DNA from: Limanda limanda
Lineage: Eukaryota; Chordata; Actinopteri; Pleuronectiformes; Pleuronectidae
Length of the DNA stretch: 64,000 nt
Assembly: GCF_963576545.1 (NCBI RefSeq)
Contig: NC_083639.1
Span: 28,690,829 to 28,754,828, forward strand
Reading direction: 5' to 3'
Shown: positions 23,590 through 35,206 of the stretch, one piece after another
Layout: each line of letters begins with the position of its first letter
Position numbering within the stretch: the stretch's first letter is position 1
Notes under the pieces: model-generated
The model's database searches: none
Seen by the model: only the letters and a program-made list of their open reading frames with translations
Told to the model about the DNA's origin: nothing
Position numbers and translations under genes: made by a program

Positions 23590-24510
23590 TAAAGTGTAAT
23601 GTTGGAAAAATTATCTGGATTTCTACGTCTGATATGATAAAAGTATAAAATCAAACTGTCCCTATGATTTTTTTTGTTTTACATCCACAAGATACTGTTC
23701 AGGGAGAGGGAGTCAGGAGAGACTGAATGAGTCTTGTGCAAAAGAAAGATTTGAGCAATTTAATACAAGTATCAATCATTATGTGGTAATCGGTGATGAT
23801 ATCAACAAACCTCTAATTATGATTGATCATTTTGTTAAGGTATTGAAGGGAATTAATTGTCACCACAAAATCCCCATATATGATTTTAAAAGTGTAAAAT
23901 AATCTCTGCAGATTTAACTTTATTGGCTGCAGAGAAAGCCGCTGATGTCAGTGGTTTAAAAAGGTCAGGACCTCCTTAACTACAAAATACTTTCCTCAAA
24001 TGATTACAAATTATGATTTTTGTTGACTTAATGTGAGTAAACAATGAAAACAATCACGTTCATTTCTCCCATGTTCCCCTGTGGGTGTCAGGAATAAAAT
24101 GCTGTTTTAGAAATACTGGTGTATGTGTTACTTGTGATCAGATATTATTTTACACTAAGAAAATCATATATGGGGATATTGTGGTGAAAATGAATTCCCT
24201 TCAATACCTTTACAAAATGCATTTAACACACAGGATAAGTGTAAATATCATTTAGACATAATTAGACATTTGCAGAGACAGGAGTGGTGGCCAAGTGGTA
24301 AGGCGTTGGTCTCGTAAACCAAAGATCATGTGTTCGATTCTCATCCATGCCATTGAATAGGTGATAATGTGGTTTATTTTAGCACACAGTCTTACACACT
24401 ACATTCTGAGCTTGTCAAGGCTGATTGTCTCCACATTCATATAACAATGTGACCTCATACTGAGTGACATTGGATTGATATAACAATATCATCACAAATT
24501 CATTCATAGA
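23590..24510. other. spacer between ggh copies 3 and 4
   Basis: AT-rich sequence with a partial inverted similarity (GATTTTCTTA / ATATGGGGAT motifs repeated near 23870 and 24170) and one tRNA-Thr-like unit at 24283. No protein-coding sequence seen. Confidence 0.5.
24283..24354 (+). tRNA. tRNA-Thr(CGT)-like
   Basis: Cloverleaf of 71 nt plus discriminator: acceptor GGAGTGG/CCATGCC with one mismatch, D-arm GCCAAGTGGTAAGGC, anticodon stem TTGGT/ACCAA around CTCGTAA (anticodon CGT), and T-loop TTCGATT with one stem mismatch. No TTTT terminator follows closely. This is the only + strand copy. Confidence 0.55.
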
Positions 24511-24929
24511 ATACTTGGCTATAACCTAGTAAGGGACAAACCACAGCAGCAACATTTACTGGAAAAATAAACTTTTATTGTGATAGGGTTAGTTCATGGT
24601 GATGACCAATGAGTTGGTGCAGCAGGTGTTGCAAAACCATGAGCTACTTGAAAAGTAAAAGCTGTTCCTACTCAGTCCCTGTATTCCTGACTGACAGTTT
24701 AAAGAACAGAAGAGAAGACTTCTGTTCTTTAAAACTAGAAAAACTAGAGTTTTCTGCGAGCCAAGGTCCAGCATGGAAGGTCCCACCTCTCGTGAGCACC
24801 CAGTCACCACAGTCATGTACGACAGGCAGCACCTCCCACCTCCCAGATCCTGTTCCAGCTGCGGTGGGTCTTCTTGCTTGTGCTGCATCTTTGCTCGCGG
24901 CTCGGCGGGTTTCCCTCTGGTGCGGCGCA

Positions 24930-27480
24930 ATGAACCAGCCGCTCAACAGCCGACCCATCATCGGTAAGACCTGGCTTCATGTGCCTCTGTGTGTCGGTGT
25001 CCGTCTTACTATCTTACTATTATGTCCTAATTTAATTTACCACTATACTCAATGCACATTGTATAATTTTGGGTCCTGGGATTTCTCTTATTTTTATCCT
25101 CTCACTCACACACACACACACACACTCATGCACGTACACACACACGCACATGGAAGGAATCTGTATATAACCAGTTTAAATTCATCCCGTAGGAAATTCT
25201 TTTGCCAGTTTGCTTAAAGATTTCAGTCACAACAATGAACAACACAGTAAACACAACATAATGTGAATAAAACAATATACTAAAGATCAGTGGTGGGAAG
25301 TAACAAAGTAGAAATACTTTGTTACTGTACTTTAGTAGATTTTTCACATATCTCTACTTTACTTGAGTATTTATTTTCCTGACGACTTTTAACTTTTACT
25401 CGCTACATTTGAGCACAAATATCTGTACTTTCTACTTCTTACATTGTCAAAACTGGCTTGTTACTTAAGCAGCGGAGGTTGGCGCAACGTGCAGCTTTAC
25501 ACACGGCGCACCTCTCTCTCTCTCTCTCGCTCCTGCAGGAGCTCGGTTCAGTCTTTATTATTCGGGCCAGAGTACTGACAGGCACTGACAGACGTGAGGC
25601 CCTATTGAAATTGTAAGGATTATTATTCAGGCAAATGAATTGGCTTTTTGAGGGCTTTTATTAGGTGACTTTACATCATTTTTTGAAGGTATTCCTTTTT
25701 CAATTTAACATTTGTTTTCCCTTTCCTGCTTCGTGTCAACATCTGCAAATAAATACATAGCTCGAAGCAGCAAGTGGTTAACTTTTCTTAAAGAAAATAT
25801 TGGAAGTAGTTGGTTTAAACAAAAACTGTTGGCAAATAGACTATCATTGGTTGGCCGTGTCTACTTAGTCTTACACGTCCAAGTAAACAAAACAAACAGA
25901 TTTAAAACAAGTCGAGATGGAAAAACAAACAACACAACCAACTATATAAGCAAACACAAAAACAACTTTCAGCCAACACAACCAAAAACAAACACTGTGT
26001 CGTGGACTACTGCATATTCACGCACACAATTCAGGTTTTTTAATGGACCTCGCCAAATGGAACCCTGGGTAATCAGGCCCAGTTTTCCACTCACTATAAT
26101 GCCAATATAATTTTTGCAAAGATATTATATATCTATATATTGCCAATTCCAATCCCTGGTCGCCCTTTGTGCTGACTCAACACAACTTAGAAGCTGTTGA
26201 GTCTTTATATATGTATTGTACAAACTGGCTAATGTGTACAACTTAGCTGTGTCTTCACTTTGTCGTCCCTACAGGCAAGATATCCTACAGGTGTATTGTC
26301 CAGAGGTGTCAAAAGTATTCACAGTCATTACTTATTACTATAAGTAGAAGTATAGATACTAGGGTTTAAAAATACTTTTGTAGAAGTTGAAGTATCAACT
26401 CAAGCTGTTTACTTAAGTAAAAGCTTTAAAGTACTGGTTTCAAAACTACTTAAAGTATAAAAGTAATGTAAGGGGAATTTCTTACCCATTAAGGACAAAC
26501 TCTTAAGCCGCGTCTCAGGGGCCTATAGTGCACTACCCCACCTCCTCCAAAAAAAACAATTTTCTAAAGCCCATTATGACTATAATGTTATATTAAAATG
26601 TTATGTTGAATAATGTGGGATGCACTAGACCGTTTCAGCTGCATATATGCCCATTGAAAATTATCACATTTTATTACAATGCAAATACATTAAAGTGCCA
26701 TATGTGTACTACTGAGCATTAACATGTGTTTCATGGAGCAGAAGACATGATAACTAGTTGCCAATAAGTATTGTAATAGTGCAAAAAGTCAAACTTCAGT
26801 GGAATGTTATCAATAACCTTTATTGGAAGAGACCTTGAGACCTTTGGACTCAATCCTGTATTTACAATAACACTACCAATAGGCTTTGTTCAGCAAAGTT
26901 ATTTGAGCCCATGCATGCTCTTCCTGGCCTGAAGATGAATCCTGCAACACTAAACAGTCTTTCACAGGCCGCTGAGGCAGGGAGTGCAGTATTAAACTTA
27001 AGTGATAGCTGGCACACAGCTGGGAAGGACTACTACTGTGTCTCCTGGGGACCCCAGGTACGCATCCAACTGCTGGGTCGTTTCAAGAGGGCCGGTCTTC
27101 TTCAAGGAGGAAAAGAACTCCTCTTCCTCAGATGATTGAGAGTCCTCAATGACGTGATTCTCAGCCAATTTAGCCACACGAGATTGAGCAATAACAGGTC
27201 TGTCCTGCCCGTAGATGTCCGGGGCTGCACGCGCGCTACACTGACTGGATCAGCGTGTGTCTACCCTTCGCCGAGAGGCGCGGGTAACCCGCTGAACCCC
27301 ACTTGTGATAGGGATTGGGGATTGCAATTATTTCCCATGAACGAGGAATTCCCAGTAAGCGCGGGTCATATTTATTATCATTTATTAATTTTTTTGATGC
27401 TGGCCAATTAAAAATGGATGGCGGGCCGCAGTTGGCCCGCGGGCCGTAGTTTGGACTACCCTGATCGAGAGGAAGTAAAG

Positions 27481-27524
<44 letters not shown>

Positions 27525-28927
27525 CCGGTACAGTCTGATTCGACTCTGGTCAAGCATGGCACCCAACCCCCCCCCCCACAGGTGCTTAGGGTCTTGCGCT
27601 GCGCCCCAGGGCCAGCGTGTCTCCCGAGGAGTGCTCCCCCCCCCCCTTCTCTTTTCACACGGTTGTGTGCCAAAATTAAATAGGAGTAGCGAGGCTATTT
27701 TTAAAATGTAAGGAGTAGAAAGTACAGATATTTGCGTGAAAATGTAAGGAGTAGAAGTAAAAAGTCGTCTGAAAAATAAATACTCCAGTAAAGTGTAGAT
27801 ACCCAAAATTTCTGCTTAAGTAAGGTAACAAAGTATTTGTACTTCGTTACTTGACACCTCTGGTATTGTCACCCTGCTGGAAACAAATGCAAACACACAC
27901 GCAGGCCCATTCAGTGAGGATAGTCTAATGATAAATAAACAGGCTTTCATGTAGATGCGTGGACAAGCTGGCGGGCAGGTATACAGGCAGGTAAACATCC
28001 AGGCAGTTACACAATACAGCTAATAGACACAAAAGGTTCATTTGGTCTATTAGTGTTCTTAGGTAGAATCAAGAGGCACTTGTTTATTCTGTTGTATTGA
28101 TTCTTTGTTGTCTCTATAAATTCAGATGCACTTGTCCAATACTTTTTTAACCTCAGCATCTTGAGTTCAAAATTTGTAAAATTATACATTATATATATAT
28201 ATATTGTTAGAATTTTTCAGTCAGTTGAAATAAATAAATCCTGAACTGAACAATTTTGGGTTGTTTTGTGTCTGTATAGGCCTACTATAAAAAGCAATTA
28301 GCATTTTTAATTTTGGTACTTGCACTTTTACTTTTGATACTTAAGTACATTTCAACACCAGAAACTTTTGATACTTAAGTACATTTAATATGAGCAACTC
28401 TAAGACTTTTACTCAAGCCATTTTCTGACGGGTGACTTTTACTTTAACCGGAGTCACTCTCAAGTAAGATATCTGTACTTTTACTCAAGTATGGCTTTCA
28501 AGTACTTTATACACCACTGCTAAAGATACGTCTTTGTCAACTGGCCACATACCACAAGCTTTTAACCGTTTACATTCTGGTGAAATTCCCCTAAAACACA
28601 TATGTAAGGAATACCCAAAGTAAATTGAAAGCTGTTCTTTGAACCATTTGGAGGACATGCATGGTTTTGGTCTCTTTTGAAAGGTTACACTCTGAGGTTT
28701 TTTCCCGGTCACAATTGCTGTAAGTGCTACTGGCATAGAGTTATAGAAGTTGTAACACACTGAAGTGGAAGGTTTTTATTTCCACCTAAATATTTTTTGG
28801 TAAACAGATGCCTGCAGATGACTCTAGCGGGAACAGCTGTAATTAAACCTCACTCTTGATCCAGAGCTAATTAGATTCATATCAAACCTGCCCTTCACTT
28901 CCAGAGTCCTACAAAAAGCTGTTGCTT

Positions 28928-28988
<61 letters not shown>

Positions 28989-31900
28989 GCATCAATGTCT
29001 CTATGTGTATACCTCTGTGATAGTTGTGTATGTGCGTTAACTGTCTCTTGTCCTCTGTAGGGGTCTTGGCACAAGAAGCCCGTAAAGACTATCATGCTAC
29101 AAGGGGCTTTTCCTACATCCCTGCTTGCTATGTGAAATACCTGGAGGCAGCCGGGGCCAGAGTCGTACCTGTCAGGTAGGACAACTCAGAATCAAATTGA
29201 TGACTTCACTCTTTGCCGGAGAGTTCAGTTTTCTGGCTTGTTCCTGAGATTCAGGTTTCAACTGCATTCTTTTTCTGTTTCCTGATCTTTTAAACAAATA
29301 ATTACCTTTAACACAACACATGTGAATTACAAAAAAACGAATTATTGTGATGTGGACAACCAGTTTAAATGTTTGAACATATTTTTTCCCCATCAGATTA
29401 AATCTTTCAGAAGAAGAATATACCAAGATATTCAACTCAATAAACGGGTGAGTTAACCACTGCTCTGCCGTCCGTATGTCTGTAGATGCTCCTCGTTGTT
29501 ATGTCTCATGTGAAATCTACATAAATTGTGAAGTGTCTCCGAGTGATATTATCTGCTGAGGATCTGTTCAGGATAAATGTGGAACCCGGTCTCCCTGCAG
29601 GTTGGTGCTGCCAGGAGGAGGTTCAAATCTGCTGGAATCGCCCTACAGTCGAGCCGCCGGTATTCTTTTCAACTTGGCTCTGAGGGTAAACCAATCATAA
29701 CTGTTTAACTGATTTGACTCAAGATCAAGTGACTTCCTTCCTTTGGGGTGAGGATTCCAATCAGAGCCTCAACCCAGTTAGCATCAGTTAATTCATGCTA
29801 TTGCAATGCAAAGTTGCATTTAGCTTTTCCTCTATTTCTTGCATTGCAAACTTAGAGCTCTCAATCTTTTCCAATGTATTCTGTCACATTTGTTGGACTA
29901 ACTTGTAACCTGATAATCCACGAAGTGAAGTCATTTCCCTTTGGGCAGCATTCTCTGCTACGAAATCCACTTCCTCATTCCCTCAGCGTTTCAGAGGACA
30001 TCACTGTAACTCTAGTCTTTCAAGAACTTTGTTCATGGCTCTGAGGATGTTGCTCCTCATTAACGACCACGTCTCTGTCACATGAATGAAACAGCTACAG
30101 GACTCTGGTCTTTAGAACATTGTAAGAATGTTGCTGCAGTGGGAAGATCCCTTGTGTGAATATGTTGAACATTGTGAGATTGAAGTTAAAAAGAACTTTA
30201 TGAATAAAGGATAAAACTGGGGGCATCGATTCATCATGAAAGGTTTTAAATGTCACCGCACCTCCCTCATCTTCACCTCCCTCTCTCCTCCCTCTCCCCC
30301 CTCTCCTCCCTCTCCTCCTGCAGGCCAACGATGCCTCGGACTACTTCCCCATCTTGGGAAGTTGTCATGGCTTCCAGCAGCTGACTGTCTTAATAGCGAA
30401 GGAAGACCTGCTCACGCTCACTGACACCACGGCTGTGGCTTTGCCGCTCGAACTCACACCAAGTAATGATCCCTGTCCTTCAATGAAGTCAATGCCTTGA
30501 TTTATCAGACTTTTCACTTGTAAGTTATACTATGAGGGATGGTGTGGACAGTTCTAATTTGAGTTAAACAGAATTTAAAGCCATGGATTAGAATTGAACC
30601 CATGACTTTAAGAATAGAAGACCAACACCTGGGACAGTTCCTCTGTTAGTTAAACATGTTTAAAGTGACCTCATCTTTTTCCTTACAAATTATTCAATGG
30701 AAACACGTTTTAAAGGAATTCATTTTATGGGAAGTTCTTCTTTTTTTCACTTCTTTACATTATATTACATTACATTTCCTTTAGCTGACGCTGTTAAGCG
30801 ACTTACAATAAGTGCATCAACCAGGAGGGAACAAATCCAGAACAACAAGAATCAAGAAAGTAAAATTTCTTCAAAAAAAAAGCTAAACTACTAAGGACTA
30901 TAAGTAAGTGCTATTTAAGTGCTATTAAATTGTTAGTTTCAAAATTGTATTCAAGGTTTAGTCGGAAGAGATGTGTTTTTCGTTTGCGGCGGAAGATGTC
31001 TAAACTTTCTGATGTCCGGATCTCGATGGGGAGCTCATTCCACGGTTTAGGAGCCAGGACAGCAAACAGTCGTTATTTGATGAGTGATTAGCAGTGAGGG
31101 AGCAACAAGCCGATTGGCTGATGCAGCGCGGAGTGAATGGACTGGGCTGTAACGTTTGACCATGTCCTGGATGTAGACTGGACCCGATCCGTTCGGTACG
31201 CAAGTACTAATGTTTTGCAAAGGATGCGGGCAGCCGTTGGTAGCCAGTGAAGGGAGCGGAGTGAATTTATGTTAAAAACCAGTCGAGCTGCTGCATTCCA
31301 AATGAGCTGCAAAGGTCGGATGGCAGTAGCAGGTAGACCTGCCAGGAGGGAGTTACAGTAGTCTAGGCGTGAGATGACCAGGGACCAGAACCTGCACTGC
31401 CTTCTGAGTGAGAAGGGGGCGTATTCTCCTGATGTTGTACATCATGAATCTACAGGAACGTGTTGTTACAGTAATGTTGGCAGAAAGGGAGAGTTGGCCG
31501 TCAAGTGTCACACCCAGGTTCCCAGCAGTCTGACTGGGGGTTAACATGGAGGGGTCAAAGTTAGTAGTCAGGTCGTGGTCTCTTCTCTTACAAAAACTAC
31601 TTCACACGACCTTTGGGAAGACATACGTCTAAAATGTTGAATGATATGAACAGTTATCCTGTAAATTCATCTAATTTAAAGGGATGATGGGGATGAACCC
31701 ATAATTTTTGGTTCACAGGAGCAACAACTTTCCACTTGGCCACTATACCCATGTGTTTATAATTTCTGTGTACATTTACATACAGTGTGTAAAAATCTAT
31801 ATTGATACTCAGGTCCAGCAACAAACGGGTTTGATAGACTGAACCCAGGAAAAGCTCAATAGTAATTAAAACATACTTAGAAGTCTCAACTTCTCACACA

Positions 31901-34900
31901 ACATAAACTGATAATATTGTTCAGTTACATAATTTCTATCGATAGAGTTGAAGGTTATTCTACTAGAAGACTTTCTACTAGTGATGTGTCCTCCCGTGTA
32001 GAGGCTTCGAAGCGTTTGTTGAGTAATCCAGGAAGTTTTTTGTGAAGCGCGTATCGAGGCTCGTGTTGATGACGTATGTGATGATGTTCGAAGCCTCGCA
32101 AGCCGGACGAACCACGTGACTGATTCAGGAAGTGGTCCGCGGGTTTGGTGTGCGATTCAGAATAAAAGGGGCCACGAAATGCAATGGAATCCACTCACTT
32201 GTACTTGTCTTGGGACTTTATTGGGCGTTTGCTTGCAATATATTCTTATTGCAAGAGTATTGGGGGGGGGGGGAATTATTTATTTCCTAACTTGTACAAA
32301 CTTTCGGTATCTTTTCTTTGTACCCCAGCTTCATCTGTGCCCTGTGAAAGGATATTTTCTAAAGCAGGAGAAATTATTTCAAAAAACAGAAACTGCCTGA
32401 AACCCAGCACTGTTGAAAAGCTGCTGTTTTTAACTATAAAAAGTTAATAATGTATTTATTGGCATCACAAATGTTGTGAAATAATGGTTAGGAGTGATAC
32501 CATAAGATGGTGTGCCTTTAGGCATTCAATAAATTTGGTTATCAAAATAAAATATAAAACATTAATATTTAAAATATTAATATCAAATCATAACTTTAGT
32601 TTATTTAAAGTTCTCTCGGGCACCACCCTTCAAAGAAGGGAAAAGATTACCAATTTATTGATTAAGATCAGTCTCATTTAGATCTAGTTCACTCAATATT
32701 TACTATTACAGATTATATAATGAACAGTGAAGGTTTATAGAGTTCTTGACAGTGTAGAGGTTGGCAAAATTCACTTATGCAACATTAATGAAAGAATATT
32801 TGTGAAAGAAAAACATTTATTATGAATATAATAAAGTATAAAAACACAAATTACTAAACAAAACGTACTTGCTAAACAAATATGTGAGTGTGTGTGCGTG
32901 TGTGTGTGTATGTAACTTAGGTTGCTGTCAAAATGGTGGCTTGCCACAGTTCGCATCTTGATTAGCATGCTTTCAAAATGGTGGTTTGGTCCACTAAGGT
33001 TAACAGCCGCCCCCTTCTTCTGGAGTGGGGACGTAGATAAGTAGGTAGAGATATGCAGTGTCTTTGGAAATGCTTCTAAGAAAGAAAGATTCAGAGAGCG
33101 AGAGCCTGTGAAGAGCCTAACTAACATTAACTTTTATTTAACTTTAACACAAAATCACCACATACATCAAACTTAGAACCACACAGAATCAAATAAACAG
33201 TCTTGCTTAGCTCAGTATAATTATTAAGCCCAGTATGTTACCAGTCCCTACAAAGGGAGAAAGTTGCTGTGCAGTTCGCATCGTTAGATGTGAAGAGCAG
33301 TGAAGCCCAATGAAGCCTCGGCCCATGAGCGAACCAATTGGATGAAAGCTTCATGAAGCTTCATCTCACCATCACTAACAAGAAGACCTTCTACAACTTA
33401 GTTTCCTTGGAGGAGATCTTGAAGGTTTTACTTGAGACAGTTGGTGTGGGATTCCTTTTGTAGGAATCCTGCTGGATTATCTGTAAGAGCAAATTCTCCT
33501 GATGAAGTCCAGGATTCAAAATCTAATTGTGTTCTATCCCCAGCCTCCTCATTCATGGTGTTTGGTGTTGTATGATGTGGGCGGAGCCAATGCAAATGAG
33601 AGACACCCATCTACTATCAATATCAAAGTTACATTTTCCGTTCTACTAAGTTTTCCGCAGCTACATCTGGGACATTGAACTCCACACGTGATCTAATTAA
33701 GTTGAAGGAACCTTGGCCGTCGCTCACTGACTCCAGTCATAATGTCCAATGATGTTAGAGGCCAGGATTTAACAGATCCTCGTGCCTCACCACAAATCTG
33801 TGTCCGTCCTACAGTGGGCCATTCCAGCCGTCTGTTTCAGAGTTTCCCCAAAGATGTGCTGAGGTCTCTGACCGAGGGAAACCTCTGCCCCCACTTCCAC
33901 AAGTGGAGTCTGACCACAGAGGTATTTCCTACTGGTCATTTACTGGTTTTCCACGTTTGTCTCTTCATCCTTTTACTTAGAACAACCTGACAGTGTAAAT
34001 CTCACCTTCTCCAGCTCATGAAGTGGTATCAGCTCTTGTAAACAAAAATGACAGAGTGCAACACATGTTTTCTTTAGCTTGAGACAAGTGTAGAAGATAT
34101 GCAGATTACACAACACATTATAAAGGCATGGATGGGAATTGAACCCAAAGTCTTTGGTTTACGAGACCAACTCCTTACCACTTGGCCACAATTCAAATTA
34201 TTCAGTGAATTAGTATCTTGGGGATTTCTCAACATTTCTCATCTGTAATTCAAGTAGTAGCCCGAGTGATAATCTACTAGTTCTGACGCCCAAGGTTTTT
34301 GATTGATTTTTGATGTTAACTCTTTGGATTTCAGAGCTTCAACAGGAATCCCAGGCTACAGGAGTTTTACAAGGTCCTGTCGACGAACCACGATGGGAAA
34401 CAAGAATTCATCTCCACTATCGAAGGTAACTTTCCTTCCTGGACACGGGAATCTGAGTGTAGTTTGCTGTAAAGTGGCCGTGAGCACGAAGGTCAGAGCA
34501 GATGAATCAGTGTCATGTCGGAAAAAAACAGCTCGAACGAAACCAACTCCACAACGAGTCCTAGAATATCGAGAGACGATCATCTGATAAGAAATAACTC
34601 TTTGTTTTCAGAGGATCAACAGTAACATAATCATTTCAACATTCTTACTCTACGGATCTTGATGTGATGTAGAAATGATGGAACAGATTAACTGACTCTA
34701 TACTGACTGTAATGTGAGTTGTGGTCTGCTGACATTGTCTCTGGTGGTTTCCAGCCTACCGGTATCCAATTTATGGATTACAGTGGCATCCGGAGAAATC
34801 CCCCTTTGAGTGGATCGACAAACCGGGGATGATTCACTCCACCGCTGCAATAAGAGTCTCCTTCTACTCTGGCAGCTTCTTTGTCTCTGAAGGTAACGCT

Positions 34901-35206
34901 TGGGATCTCTGTCATATCCACACCAAATTGTTCAGAGAGATTCACACTCTACATGTATTCGGCTGTAACACAGTTGTCATGTGACGAATTGGAAAACCAG
35001 CAGCTGCTGAAGTCAAATAAATACTCATCACCACGTTCGGCCTTTTCTTTCTTTTGTTCACTTCCTCTCTCACTTCCCTTCCAGCCAGGAAGAGCAACCA
35101 TCGTTTCCCGACTCAGGAGGAGGAAGAGAGAGCGCTCATCTACAACTTCTCTCCCATCTTCAATGGTGTTACTGCTATCTTCGTTCAGAACTATTACTTT
35201 GATTGA
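24930..35206 (+). CDS. ggh: gamma-glutamyl hydrolase, copy 4 (nine exons, leader start altered)
   Basis: Exons: 24930-24963, 29061-29175, 29397-29447, 29601-29685, 30324-30462, 33815-33921, 34335-34425, 34755-34892, 35085-35206. Frame and splice sites are intact, giving 293 aa from the MNQPLN Met. Catalytic residues are present: Cys in GSCHGF (His follows the nucleophile, where copy 1 has Leu), His in FHKWSL and His in QWHPEK. The codon equal to the ATG of copies 1 and 5 is GTG (24864), so the leader peptide is lost unless a start further upstream is used; the frame is open back to an ATG at 24609. Exon 4 carries several private changes (GGGSNLLESPYSRAAGILF). Intron 1 contains nested hAT elements, intron 4 a 147-bp insertion, and intron 5 an L2-type fragment plus a hAT. 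AATAAA lies at 35331. It could be functional, cytosolic or decaying. Confidence 0.8.
27169..27369 (+). rRNA. 18S rRNA fragment (near 3' end), captured and nonfunctional
   Basis: The bases from AGCCACACGAGATTGAGC to CCCAGTAAGCGCGGGTCAT follow the conserved eukaryotic 18S helix-43/44 region (for example CTGCACGCGCGCTACACTGA) with a few substitutions. The fragment then breaks off into AT-rich sequence, so the decoding-site half of helix 44 is missing. Confidence 0.8.
27467..27523 (+). rRNA. 18S rRNA 3' terminus followed by ITS1-like sequence
   Basis: GAGGAAGTAAAGGTCGTAAC and the following bases to GGAAGGATCATTA are the universal 3' end of 18S rRNA, with one base deleted in the AAAAG run. About 125 bases of C-rich, ITS1-like sequence follow (27524-27650). 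Together with 27169-27369 this is an 18S-ITS1 piece with about 100 bases of foreign sequence in the middle. Confidence 0.82.
28932..28984. repeat. (CT)n microsatellite in ggh copy 4 intron 1
   Basis: An uninterrupted CT tract at the place where copy 3 carries the LINEs; it is the empty target. Confidence 0.9.
30092..30238. mobile_element. 147-bp insertion in ggh copy 4 intron 4
   Basis: Present only in copy 4 and bordered by ATGAAA on both sides; the other copies have an uninterrupted site before GGTTTTAAATGTCACC. The end contains GAATAAAGGATAAA, so a short retrocopy is possible. Not identified. Confidence 0.45.
30758..31575 (-). mobile_element. L2-type LINE 3' fragment
   Basis: On the - strand, two broken frames encode reverse-transcriptase C-terminal signatures: AGNLGVTLDGQLSLSANI and YNIRRIRPLLTQKA, then WNAAARLVFN, SLHWLPTAARI and KTLVLAY. 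These are typical of fish L2/CR1-group elements. The low-coordinate edge carries the common tail TTAGCTGACGCTGTTAAGCG. It is absent from intron 5 of copies 1 and 5. Heavily decayed. Confidence 0.75.
31979..33377 (+). mobile_element. hAT element with transposase tail in ggh copy 4 intron 5
   Basis: Both ends begin TAGTGATG (the right one read on the other strand). A similar sequence, AAGAC(T/C)TTCTAC, lies on both sides but not exactly adjacent on the right, so the target duplication is uncertain. The interior encodes a hAT dimerisation domain (32184-32447). The insertion is absent from intron 5 of copies 1 and 5. Confidence 0.65.
32184..32447 (+). pseudogene. hAT transposase C-terminal (hATC dimerisation) remnant
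   Basis: The frame reads NYLFPNLYKLSVSFLCTPAS, then SVPCERIFSKAGEIISKNRN and LKPSTVEKLLFL, which matches the conserved C-terminal dimerisation block of hAT transposases (PASSVPSERxFSxAGxI). The DDE catalytic part and zinc finger are missing. Confidence 0.75.
34125..34195 (-). tRNA. tRNA-Thr(CGT)-like remnant, ggh copy 4 intron 6
   Basis: Anticodon arm and D-arm are intact (CTCGTAA loop), but the acceptor 5' side reads AATTGTG and does not pair with CCATGCC. The flank toward lower coordinates (AGATTACACAACACATTATA) is shared with the units at 4725 and 56767. Confidence 0.5.

Larger units (their letters stand above)
26301..27862. mobile_element. nested hAT element carrying an rDNA fragment
   Basis: Ends CAGAGGTGTCAAAAGTA and (other strand) CAGAGGTGTCAAGTAACG match Tol2-type hAT termini and are flanked by GTATTGTC on both sides. 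The uninterrupted site is in the sister element at about 14155. The interior includes an 18S rRNA 3' piece, a short GC-rich fragment ending GGACTACCCTG that looks like the end of another hAT, the 18S terminus and ITS1-like sequence. No complete transposase frame. Confidence 0.8.
25288..28519. mobile_element. hAT element, copy in ggh copy 4 intron 1, interrupted
   Basis: Orthologous to 13272-14916, with the 8-bp duplication CTAAAGAT on both sides. Its length is doubled by a second hAT element inserted at 26301-27862. Confidence 0.8.

Noticed and set aside
24589..24930. 113-codon - strand frame upstream of ggh copy 4, also at 11678-12007
   Set aside because: Similar only because the units are recent duplicates; the frame is not kept in copies 1, 2 and 5.
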